Shown here piece after piece: positions 11,580 to 22,776 of a stretch of DNA of 64,000 nucleotides. A program made the position numbers and the translations under genes. The notes under the pieces were generated by a model. It made no database searches. It had not been told where the DNA came from and saw only the letters and a program-made list of their open reading frames with translations. This stretch comes from Phascolomyces articulosus (lineage: Eukaryota; Mucoromycota; Mucoromycetes; Mucorales; Lichtheimiaceae), in the NCBI GenBank assembly GCA_025677815.1, contig JAIXMP010000032.1:186001-250000 (forward strand), in the 5' to 3' direction. Every line of letters starts with the position of its first letter. Within the stretch, counting starts at the first letter, position 1.

Positions 11580-12904
11580 ATATGTGTTTTACATATTACT
11601 ATACTGGTTTTTCCGAGTCAAACAACAATGTTTATTATATGATAATCAATGAGCTAATTGATCCATAATATCCTGTATGCTATTATATAAAGTGCTATTT
11701 TAAGCGACTATGTAAAAACACTAGTATTAGTAGAAAATCGATTAAAGGCTGCTTCTACTTTTTTTTCTCATTCAAACTTATCACAAAAAAAAGTGAGAGA
11801 ACATACTGAAATCTACTAATTTCATACCATCCTATGCAAACTGAATAATGTAAATGAATAATCGTCAAAGTACATCGATATACATTCTCCTTAATTTATA
11901 CCTTGATGGTTGTTCTGATATTTAAGTCGTAATTCTGTTTATCAGAATGTATATATTTAAGCATGAAAATAACAAGTTACGTATCATTTATGAAACATCC
12001 AATATTTTACTTTGGTAACATCATCATCTCTAATATTTTAAATCATCCTATGTATAGTATTTGATGCATAAGTAAAAGAACCTCTGCTTGTCAATTTTCT
12101 AAGGTTCACATAAAAAAGCATGTTCTTTTGACCCCCTTACTGCTTTTTTTTTTTTCAGAGTTTAAATCCCCCCTTTTATTTTGCATGATACGCCACTGTA
12201 AAAAAAGGGGTGTGTGTTCCTCACTATTATCGTCCATTACCAAGTTATCCATTCACCATGGTAATTACACTATTGCCAGGCAACCAGATTGAAGTCTCGA
12301 CCTTTTTTTTTTTCAGTAGTGAATGATAAATAATAAATGTAGCCGAGTGAGAGTAAGAGTAAGAGGTACTTTTTTGGACAGTCGTTACGCGTTTTTTTAT
12401 TATTATTATTATTATTTTTTACATAATGTAGGAATTTTGACACGAGGAAAAAAGAAATGTCCAATTCCTCATTACTTTTTTTTTTTTTTTGGTACATTTC
12501 AACAGACCATTAATCCAGTTGTTCATCTCCAACAGTCTATTATCATGGTGAAAAAAAATGTATATGTTTATCTAGAGAAATAAACAAATAATAATGCGTG
12601 TCAAAACTTTTTTTTTCACTCTATCATATAAAATAAGGATGAAAACTGGGTGTACAAAGTATAATAGTGCCTTATTTTAGTTTGACCATTACTTTTAGAC
12701 CATTATGGTTATGATAGTATATGTATTATAAAGAGTGGTATATATCATTGATGATAAATGAAAAACAGGTACTTATTAGTTATTATGCATGTAATCCATA
12801 AACCAACAGTGTAGAATATCTACTAATTCTTTTTTTTTTTTTTTTCAAACAATGGACGAAAAGACGCCACCACATACTCCTGGTCTTACTCACCATAAAT
12901 GCTT
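11580..12904. other. Gene-free AT-rich stretch
   Basis: Nothing coding is supported. It contains ATT microsatellite runs around 12398-12418, poly-T runs of 13-16 (12477, 12830), and a GC-richer patch (12245-12300) without ORF support. Confidence 0.5.
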
Positions 12905-13385
12905 CTGGACCAGGAAAAAGGTTATGACAACCTCTGTGGCGGCTAGATCAAGAAAAGGCGTATGATCGATTCTGGCTTGACCAGGAGAAAGCATACGACA
13001 GCCTTCTCCTGGATCAAGAAAAGGCTTAACAATAGATCGTCTCGGGCTTGACTAGGAGAAGGCGTACGATTTTGACTCCTTCTCGACCAAGAAAAAAGCA
13101 TATGATCGATCGCCTCGGGGGACTTGACTAGGAGAAAGCCTATGCTAGCTTTCTCCTGGATCAAGAAAAAGCCTACGACCGATTCGGGTCTCTGGCTAGT
13201 CTACAAGAAAACCTTTGGTACATTGATCTCTTCTCGATCAGGAAAAAGCATATGATCGACCTCCTTCCCCTCCCCCCCCAAACCTCTGAATTGACCTGGA
13301 GAAGGGCTATAATTGATCCCTTCTTCTTGCCCAAGAAAAAAAAGCATATGATCGACCTCCTCGACTAGGAAACAGCTTATCGTTA
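12905..13385 (+). repeat. Degenerate minisatellite built from a LINE reverse-transcriptase motif
   Basis: About 13 imperfect copies of a unit encoding LLDQEKAYDR-like residues occur at irregular 30-50 bp spacing. Copies start near 12905, 12943, 12976, 13006, 13047, 13082, 13123, 13153, 13196, 13233, 13291, 13328 and 13360. Typical units read CTGGATCAAGAAAAGGC followed by TATGATCG. Frames differ between copies, and some carry TAG in place of CAG. The motif is the palm motif-A segment (LDxEKAYDR) of non-LTR retrotransposon reverse transcriptases. The array seems to be a tandem amplification of that short piece, not a coding sequence. Confidence 0.75.
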
Positions 13386-13600
13386 GATCCTTACAAGGTA
13401 TAAGCAGAAATTTCGATCCTATCCATTTTTAATGATTTTTTTTTACGGGGGGTATATTGAATGACTTGTATATTCAGAAAGTTTATAATTTATTATTAAT
13501 TACAAAGGATCTTTTTCTTTTCCTATAAAATGTATAAAGTATTTATGGTTTACGACAAGGAGATCCATTATCACTCAGTCTCTTTTGTTCCAATTCTAGA
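13386..13600 (+). mobile_element. Remnant of LINE-type reverse transcriptase
   Basis: At 13547-13591 the plus strand encodes GLRQGDPLSLSLF, the palm motif-B signature (RQGDPLSP) of LINE reverse transcriptases. It lies about 160-200 bp after the motif-A array, roughly where motif B should follow, and in the same orientation. The reading frame closes soon after, and no endonuclease or further RT motifs are visible, so this is a relic. Confidence 0.65.
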
Positions 13601-14467
13601 ATATGATTCTTCTTCCTCCCCCCTTACTCCCCCAGCCGCCGCAGGATTCGACAAGATAGAAGGAGGAACCAAACTCCTCCTAGAATCATTCGGCCGAGCT
13701 ACTTAATTTGTTTTTTTTGATAGGGTCAAAGAAGGGGGAGGGAAACTCGATCATTACTGTTGCTTTCCAACCATGTTTTTGGTAATTATGAAATAATACA
13801 AGAAATTGATAAAAAAAAGTAACCTTATGCACCGAAAAAATTATTCATTTATTTGATAAATAATAACAGATTGCTCCATTTGAATGTCGACGTATATTAC
13901 CCACAAAATCGTCCTACCTTATGAGCAATTCAACATGACCCAGAGCACATAACCAAAGTGAGTTTTGTTTCTTTATTTCATTAATGACTTTACTAAAAAA
14001 AATCAATCAAATTATCAAGTACGGTCCGTTATCAATATAAGATATTATTTATTGATGTAGAGCATTGTTTCATACAACACACTCCTCTTCTCCTATTTTT
14101 ACTACATTAGAAACCGAGAGATATATTCCCAATGATGTGTTTCTAAATGTATTCAAAGATATTATTTAGATATGTTTCAATAATATCATCTCATAAACAA
14201 TCACCGATGATTTCAATCATTATATCGATCAATCAAAAAAAAAAAAACCAATTTACGAAGGGCATTTTAGCCAAAAGAATTTTTATATAACAAAGTAATC
14301 ATTGATTCATAAAAAAAAAGCAATGGGGTATTTTCCAGGTATTTTTCTTTTTCTTCAATACTACTGATAGTAACAAGCTTTGGTCATTGTAGATCATACC
14401 ATGGTTCACATATATCATTATTATTATGTTGAATGAACTGAAGAAGAGAAATAAATTGTAATACTAT
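13601..14467. other. Gene-free stretch
   Basis: Contains a GC-richer patch (13600-13700) with imperfect inverted copies of TCCTCC/GGAGGA next to TTCTAGAAT-type sequence, then AT-rich DNA with poly-A runs. I see no coding signal. Confidence 0.45.
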
Positions 14468-15172
14468 TTATTGGTTATATATCATATTGTGTATAACAAA
14501 AAAAAAAGAGAAGACAAATATATCAACTACAATTCTTTTCTCCTTTATACAAATGAGTTTGACTTTTTTTTTGGGAAAAACCAAAGGCAATAGATATCTA
14601 TTATTTGCTCGCTTTTCAAGACAGGAAAAAGTAATTGGATCATTGATATACCTACATACTAGATTCATTTCCAACATCGATGTCACCAAATAATAATAAG
14701 TCCCAAAAGATGGGGTCAATACAAACTCTATTTTTTCCCCCAAGGTATAGCAACACAAACATCCTATTATTTTGCTGATATGCTGGTGATGTTCCTTCTC
14801 TACATATCCAAGGAGTTCCAGTAGTATAATATATCGAAGGGACACATTAATCATTGTATTAAGAAAGATTTCAATAGATAGAAACATTGTCTTTTGTTCA
14901 GAACAACAGGTAAATATTGTATTGAAAGCATCGAGAAGTTTTTTTTTTGTAACTGATATACTAATAAAATAAAAAGTTAATAAACGAAAACAAGAATTAT
15001 ATTCAATAAGTTCACCATGAAAAAGGATTATTACTGTTGGACTTGTCGTCAAAATGAACCTGATACTTGTATATAGTAAGCTAGTTATTATCAATAAAAT
15101 AGAAACAAGAAACACATAGTACTCCTTCTGTTTATTTACATTATAGAATATATGTTGTTTTTTTTTCTTGAG
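14468..15172 (-). CDS. Unrecognised long open frame, hydrophobic product
   Basis: The frame is open for about 235 codons, far longer than expected by chance at this base composition, but there is no ATG at its head; the first in-frame Met is internal. The product is rich in Ile/Leu/Phe with an N-terminal hydrophobic run (LVSILLIITSLLYTS), a Cys pair (TCCSEQ, CLCCYTLG) and a C-terminal hydrophobic run after a KKK tract. No family is recognised. It could be an exon of an unmodelled gene, a young pseudogene or a chance frame. The shorter plus-strand frame opposite it is considered a shadow. Confidence 0.25.
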   Translation of the reverse strand, partial: LKKKKQHIFYNVNKQKEYYVFLVSILLIITSLLYTSIRFILTTSPTVIILFHGELIEYNSCFRLLTFYFISISVTKKKLLDAFNTIFTCCSEQKTMFLSIEIFLNTMINVSLRYIILLELLGYVEKEHHQHISKIIGCLCCYTLGEKIEFVLTPSFGTYYYLVTSMLEMNLVCRYINDPITFSCLEKRANNRYLLPLVFPKKKVKLICIKEKRIVVDIFVFSFFFVIHNMIYNQ

Positions 15173-16108
15173 TGTCTATTCCATTATCTCTTAGGAGATA
15201 GGGTATATCTGTAAAAAAAATAAAGTTTTAATAGGTCCCACTACTTTTTATTAATACAAGGAAAGCCCCTCTTTCTATATAAAATCCTTTAGTTGATGAT
15301 ATAGTAATAGATAGTAATGGATGTTTAAACTACTTGTTGAACGTTTTCTTTGTTAATATGAACCTTTTCCATTTGGTGTATATAATTCTTTATTACATAT
15401 AAAGAGAATCATTGATCTTAATTACATAAAGAAAATACATTTAATTTCTCTAACCCAAACGTTGGTGTAAAAAAAAAAGTTTTCACACTCCTCTCGAAAC
15501 AAGGTCTTTGTGTCCATGATTATAATATTATTTAATAACAACAACCTTGTCATAAAATTGGATTTTTTTGGGGGGAGGGGGAAAGGGAAGAGGGAGTGGA
15601 TAGTCAATGATTATATTATCATCATCATCAAGTTATTGTCAATGTCACTTTATATGGGAAAAACAGTAAGAAGCTATTTTGTTTATTATAAATCAATTGT
15701 TTATTAATAAGATCATTTGATGTAACTGTACTCAATACTTTATTTCATTCTTTGTTATTATTAGAATAATATGAAAGAAGTAAAAAGTGAGTCCTTTTAC
15801 CATTTTATGCAACAAGAAGACATCTGATATAGTAGAACATGATTGATATAGGTACATTCATTCTTCTTGTCGTTACCCTTTTTTTTAATAATAAATACTT
15901 TACATCCTATTCTCCCACTTTTAATATAAATACATCACTAAGGATAGTTAAAAACTTTATATATTGATCTGGGAAAATAACATCTGAATTTAAAGTCTTT
16001 TCTTTTGTTGTCTGTGATACGGACCCCACTAAATCTTTATAATCAAATTAAAATATCAAGTGTCGCGTGGGTGTCCTAAATTAAGAAGCAAATGTTACAT
16101 GGAAAAAT
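15173..16108. other. Gene-free AT-rich stretch
   Basis: Only simple-sequence DNA is visible, including a G-rich run at about 15572-15600 and poly-A/T runs. The short ORFs on both strands (15422-15707) are compositional. Confidence 0.5.
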
Positions 16109-16291
16109 ATGAGTACACAGCCATCGTTGGATAATGAAAAAAAAAAAAAGTGGCGAGATGATGAAATGAACCAAACAGAATCTTTTTATCAAGTTTGTGT
16201 CAAAAGAGTAAGAGGGGGACCCAACACCAAAAAAACCAACCCAAATAATGGAACTATACCTACTTTGGATGATATATTATCATTCAACTAA
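16109..16291 (+). CDS. Possible small hydrophilic protein (60 aa)
   Basis: Starts MSTQPSLDNEKKKKWRDDE and ends TLDDILSFN with a TAA. The composition (Q, N, D, E, K, P with one Cys) is unlike the Ile/Phe/Tyr-rich chance frames around it. It has no recognised domain, no intron and no clear promoter. It could be a real small gene or an exon of something larger. Confidence 0.28.
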   Translation: MSTQPSLDNEKKKKWRDDEMNQTESFYQVCVKRVRGGPNTKKTNPNNGTIPTLDDILSFN

Positions 16292-19200
16292 CTATTTCAT
16301 ATTATAAAAAAAAATTGGGTTGAATGGATCCCCATGCTTAATCATTGTAATTGAAATAAATAATAATAATTAGTTCATTATTCCAGAGGTTTATGGTGTA
16401 ACGAAATAAAACAAGAAAACGGTTATTCACTCAAATTCATAGTTTTTTATTCTATAATAGACAACAAAATGATCCCTTCTTCTCTCTCTCTCTCTCTCTC
16501 CTCCCCGACCCAAAGTATTTAAAGACGAAGAAGTAATATATATGACAAAGTTATTCTATATCGGAATAATAAACAATAGAGATTCTTGAATTTCTTCATG
16601 TCCCACGATCGATTTCGATGGATTTCTATAATAATAATAATAAGAATAATAATAAATGAACTATCTTGTTTAGTTTTAGTATATATATATATCATACAAG
16701 AAGTATCTTTATGGTTGTTGAAATTTAAACTTTATAATAATGAGATAGAAACCCAGAAATTATTATAGGTTTTTTTTTTGCACTACCATCAAATAAAGTT
16801 TAATTCAAAGCAGAGAGAGTATGTGTATAATTTATGAAAATCCTTATTGTTGATCGACCTCGCAGTTTTTTTAACTATTCGAACGAGAAAAATGCTAGCT
16901 TGTGGGGGGATGTAATGACAAGAAGTTTCATTTTTTGATCATCATGGATTTTCTTTTTCCTTTCATATAATTTATTATTATTATTCATTCTATTTTAGCA
17001 CCAAAAAAAAAACAAGCTTGTTTTTTTTCTTTTCTCTCTCTCCCCCAATCCAAATGGTCTATGAATGGACCATTAGAACTTTTGTGTTGCCGTAAGACAG
17101 AATTAAAAGATTTTCAAAGGAGTGTGTGTTTATATATATATATATATATTTATAAAAAAAAAACTCAGATTTTTTTTGTCATACGAAATACACGTTCTAA
17201 TCTCTAAAAATAAATAAAGTTTTTTAAACACAAAAAAAAAAAGCTTATAAAAAAAGGTATGGGCTCAGCCAAAAAAAAAAGAAAACTCTTTCCATATACC
17301 AGGCGAATGGAACATTGTACAACAACTTTTCTTTTTCTCTCTCTCTCTTTTTCTCTCCTCCCCCCAAAAAAAAGAACGGGCCGATTCGATCGTTTGAAAG
17401 ACCTTTTTTTTTTAGAACCTTAAATTTTAAGTATTTTTTTTTATATGTTAGAACGGATTCGATTACCAATTTGGTAATTGTGTCCAAAGCTTTTTTCTGT
17501 ATTTATAATGTATCAAAAAACAAAAAACAAACTTCTCATCCTTTTTCACTATATATATATATATATATATATATGAAGATGCATGAAAGAGAAAATACTA
17601 TTTTCATGATATTCGACCGAACCTTTCTTTTTTATTTTTCTTCCTTATCATAGTAAAGGGAGGAAGAATCATGTTTATTTTTTTTTTATAAGAATAACAT
17701 CATGATGGTTAACTATTGCTATTACTATTACTACTACTTCTTCCTATTACAACGTCATTTAAGGAGAGAAAATCAATTTTAGAAGCTTTTTTTTTTTGCC
17801 AAGTATATATTTATAAAGTTTATTCTTAATAAATGCATATATAAAAAAAAGTACGAGTTAAAAAAAAGTGATCCTTTGGACTCATCTCTAATGATAACAG
17901 CTGATCAAAACTTTACAAGAAATACTTTCTAAAAAGTAAATAACAATTCATCTGCATATTGAAACAATTTATATAAATATAAGAAAAGCTTAATTGAAAT
18001 ATACTTGTTTCCCTTCCCCCCTTTTTTTTTCAATGGTAAAATAGTAGTGTGTGTAAATGCTGATGCGTGAGGGTGAGGGGGGGAGAGGGAAATCAACATG
18101 TCAGTTTCACACACACACACACACACACATACTGCAGTCTATTACATTTTTCACACATGTAAATATTCTAAAACAAATACAAATAGTTTACATGGATGTT
18201 GATAATAGAAAAGAGTTTAAAATCCATCATGTGTGTCTATTAGAATAGACAAAAGACCTTTTGTTTTTTTTAAAGAAAATCATGCTAATCATTAAAAGAA
18301 ATAAGTAATAGTAACGTATATGATTGTTATTTAAACATGGATGGCGATAACTTATACTCTCGTCTCTCTCTTTCCCTCCCCCCCCAAAAGAACACCTCCT
18401 TTTATTTAAAGTTATTTATTTACTTTCTCATGGTTCTTTTTAAAGTAGATCTTCTGATAAAATAAATAGTCGATAATTTCATACTATCTTCTTCTTCTCT
18501 TTTCATCATATGATTTCTTTTGATGATAAAGTTGAATGCATCATGGGGAAGTGGAAGAGGAGGAAAGGGGAAGGATTTCAAACAATACATACTACACTAT
18601 ATTTTATACATGTTACCATTGGTTATAAGGAGTACATTTGCATTGGTAAAAAAAAAACCCATCATTATTATTAAATAAAAGGTCTAGAGGATTAACTTCA
18701 ATTTATAGATAATCATCAATATAAGGTGAGAAAAAAAAAGATTTTTTTTTTGTTCTGACAATCCATTTGTTTTTTTCTTATGGAGAAAAATAAAACTCTA
18801 AACATTTAGAGTGAAGGGGGGAGAGTTGTTGTTAATATTTCACAACTCAGCCAAATGTAGTGCAGCAGTAAGGTATAGTCGAAGATAATAATTTAGGCTT
18901 TTTTTTTTGAGGTTCTGCATAATTATGTTCGGAGAAGAATTCTAACATATTATTATTGATGATGATGATGATGAATAAGTAAATATTTAAATATATAATT
19001 ATCCAGTGTGATAGAGCGACAAAAAAAAAATTAGAGTTGGTTGTTAAAAAGTTAAATTCATGGGTGCTCAAAAATTGAAATACAATTGTATAATTATCTT
19101 AAAAGATACACATCATCTCTCTAATAAATTCTATATTGATTATCTCTACATAAATATTGATTATTATTACACAATAGTCCCTCCTTTCTATAACATCCCA

Positions 19201-21681
19201 CCCCCCTTGACAGCCTCATAACAAAGTAAAAATAATTATTCATTCCATTTATTTATTACATTATTTGAAAATTTTTTAAAAAAAGTTGTTTTTTTTGGGG
19301 GGGGAGGAGAAGAAGGATACCTTTGTTCTTGTCAAAAGACTAAAGAATGATATTAGATTGGCGGGGGAAGAAAATAGGATAACTAAAGAGAAAAAGAAGA
19401 GATGATGGGACCCCACACATTGATAATAAATGTTGACCTTTTTTTTAAAGTTTTTTTTTATTATTTTATTAGCGGAAACAAATGGGATCCAATAATATGG
19501 TCTATTATAATGTAATAATATAAAAGATAAACGACGATAAACGAAGTATGTGTGTATGTGTTGGGTACATTTTTTTTTATTATAATTAAAAAGCGAAATG
19601 AAAAGATTTATTACTTTGTTCTACCCAAGTGATCATCTTTCTTCTCCGCTCTTCTTCCTCTTCCTCCTCCTCCGCCCCTCTATCTATCTCTCTCTCTCCC
19701 CCATTCCCCCACCGGGGTCCACACTTAATATTCATTCTATACATAATAATGTTAAATTCAATAAACATCTAATGAGAAATTGTTTCATCTCTATACTATC
19801 ACAATAGGATTGGGAAACACACACACTCTATTTCTCCTAACCTTTTTTCGGATGGGAGCGAACAAAAGTATATGTTTTTTGCATAATGAACCCTCATCTT
19901 ACATACGCGCGGAGTGAAAAATTATTATAATAATAATTACTTTTAATTGTTTAAAAGAAGTATTTATCACCATCTATATCATCATTTCTGAAATCAACAA
20001 ATAACAACAAACAAATAATAGATGAAAAAAAAAGGAGCACGCGTTGTAAAGAAAAATAAAATAGTTAAAATATCCTAAAAATGAGTTGAAACCCGAAAAT
20101 GATTGATAGTAAAAAGCAGTAAAGAAAAAAAAAAAAGAGGAATTCTATTATATATTATTAAGCTACTATGTTAAATTATAATTGTTGTTCTTTCTCTCTC
20201 CTTCGCTGAAAACAAAATTTCTATTTTATTATATCGATAAAATAAAAAAAGAAATTGTTCAAAGGAGTGAGAGAGAGAGAGAAGGGAGGAGGATCTATTT
20301 TTTTAGGAGAATGAATCATCTGCATCAATTTCTAATGTATGTTATGTGTGCATTATTCCACATACATGTACATATTACTAATTATTTACATTTTTAAAAA
20401 CAAGAAGAGAGGGGAGAAGAAGAAGAAGAAGAAAAAGAAGGTAACGAAGAAGGAAAGGAGATATATATATAAGTCACCCAAGAACCTGACTATATATATA
20501 TATATATAAAAGGATCGATCGGTTGCATTAAAATAATAAACCTTCTTACCTCCATTCTTTCTAATAGACTATCCTTGTTTTTTTTTCTAAAATACCCTAA
20601 TGATATTTTAACTCTCTCTCTCTCTCTCTCCCCTTTCCCCTTCTATCTCTCTTCTATTATTTCTATACAACGGGATAGATTATGCAAAAAAAAAAATACT
20701 ATTTGAGTAAAGAAAAGAAGAAAGGGGGTTTGAACGATAAATTATATGATGATTGTCATAAAATTATTAAGATGGATGATCGCTTCTGAATAGACATAAA
20801 GGATATTCTTAATTATTATCCTTTCTATTAAAACCCCAAGGTGAGAGAGAGAAGGCGGAGTCAAAACCTTTTTTTTTAAAGAAAACACAAGGAGATTCTT
20901 TTTACGCCACTTGTTTTTACTCTAGATGGTAAAATAGTAAATTATTATTATTATTGTTAAAGTTAAATGTAAATAGACAAACAAAATTAAGTTGTCTATA
21001 TTTGGGGGGGGGGTTGTATATAAAGAGAGAGAGAGAGAAAGAGAGAAAGGGGATTATTTATTGGTAAATGTGTAATAAAAGAAAAGGAGTAAGTCTATTT
21101 TTGAAGCTTATTCCTTATGTTGATGGATGATAACTATAACCTTTTTTGGGTTTAAAGACGCACATACACATATTAACATGAGAGAGAAAGAAATCTAGGA
21201 GGGTCATATATATATATGACTCAATGCAACTTTATGATTAAGGCAAAAAAAAAAGTATACAAAATGATATAATATTAATATTAATTATAATAAATGGAAA
21301 GATGGTTTGGATGAAGATGAGAAGAAAAAAGGTTGGGAGAGAAAGCCTAATACTATTATTGCTATTACATCGACGACGTCAAAAAAAAAAAACTATATGT
21401 ATATATAAAGAAGAAGAAATGTATATAAATGTATGGTAGAAGTAGTGGATTGGTGGTTTTTTTTTGGTAAAAAATATATATATATATATAAAAAGGGAGA
21501 GGAGAAGTGAAGGGAGGACGACAAATAAAACAAAAAAAGTGAATGTATATATATGACTATAAATGTGAGGTTTTTTTTTTTTTAAAAAAAAAGAAAAGTT
21601 GTTTGAGTAGTATAAAAAAAGAATGCATGTTTTTTTTAAAGGAAAGGGTAAAAAGAGGGTATTGTATTATTACTATTTTAA
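16292..21681. other. Long gene-free stretch rich in simple repeats
   Basis: This is the 3' flank of the WOPR gene and beyond. It holds (TC)n near 16482-16500, (AT)n near 17136-17148 and 17549-17573, (CA)n near 18111-18130, (CT)n near 20612-20630, (GA)n near 20270-20280 and 21027-21040, AAG runs near 20418-20445, and many poly-A/T runs. I find no coding stretch on either strand that stands out from the composition. Confidence 0.5.
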
Positions 21682-22129
21682 TTATAATTGAAGACGATCA
21701 TGAAGAGCATTTAATTGACGTTGATCTTCAGAGGAACGTTGCCGATGATTCATAGGAATTTCTTGAACTGGAAGTAATGGAGAAGTAGCACCATTAACGG
21801 AGGAGGTAGAAGATAATAATGGAGAACGTGAAGGATGTGTCATGGGTGAAGTAGCTGTTGTTGTAGTAGGGTATAAAGGTGGTAAAGCTTGACAAAATGA
21901 ATCTGTTGAGGAAGGGTGAGTAGATGTGATCATAGGTGTTGTTGCTGTTGTGTTTGTTGTTGTTACGACAACACCTGTTGTTGAAGAAGTGGTTGTATTA
22001 TTGGACGATGTATTATAATAAGGATCATAATGAGGTGGTGAAGAAGAAGATTCCATCATGACCATATCTTCATCTGAAGAAATAGGTGAACTAGATAAAG
22101 AAGGAGGAGGTGAAGGAGGACATGATGCC

Positions 22130-22161
<32 letters not shown>

Positions 22162-22776
22162 CGTAGAATGATGTTGATGATGCATGGTCGGAGAAGACAT
22201 TGACGCTTGGCGCATGTTATGAATGGTAGCAGAATGACCTCCGCTTGTATCCAAAGGATTCAATTCTGGATATAATCCTTTAGGAACCACAATTTGACTA
22301 AGCATAGGATCGGCAGAAGGTTGTTTTAAACGACCCGTCAAAACATCAGTCTTGGTATAATAAGAAATAAGATGTAACTTTTGATTGGTAGCAGTACAGA
22401 TGGAAAAACTTTGTTTAATCAAACCATCTTGTTTATAAGAACAAGCAGCAGCAGCTTTACTTCCTGCTGGTAAAGAAGTGGAAGTGACAGAAGAGGTGGA
22501 AGTTGTAGAAGAACGACGAGGTCGACGTTTGGTATCCAATTCACGATAGGTTAAAAAACTACCTAATACACGACTCGGTGACCATGTACGTCCATCTGTC
22601 CATCGTCGCATACCAGCTTCTCGTTCATCCCAAGCAAATACCGAACCGGATCGAATATGAATACGTTCTTTGGTAGAAAGACGACGTTGTACACGATCTA
22701 GTTGTCCTCTTCGACATGCTTCAAATACAATAAGAGCATCTTGTGGAGTCTTGATATAACCGACATATGTTTCCAT
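21682..22776 (-). CDS. PAC2: Gti1/Pac2 (WOPR) family transcription regulator
   Basis: Single exon, 364 aa. The start METYVGYIKTPQDALIVFEA and the runs RRGQLDRVQRRLS, RSGSVFAWDEREAGMRRWTD and GSFLTYRE form the first half of the WOPR DNA-binding domain (about residues 1-85). LIKQSFSICTATNQKLHLISYY with LKQPSADP and VVPKGLYPELN forms the second half (about 117-172). The linker between halves is Ser/Thr-rich. The C-terminal 190 residues are low complexity (poly-N, Ser/Pro and Thr runs), typical of fungal regulators. Family members (Wor1, Ryp1, Gti1, Pac2) are nuclear switches of morphology or nutrient response and often regulate themselves. The gene is isolated, with 6.8 kb of non-coding DNA upstream and no confident gene for 16.7 kb downstream, compatible with a heavily regulated master regulator. 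Confidence 0.92.

Noticed and set aside
12905..13385. Regularly spaced repeats that could suggest a CRISPR-like array
   Set aside because: Eukaryotic context, degenerate repeats, variable spacing and clear derivation from a reverse-transcriptase coding motif.
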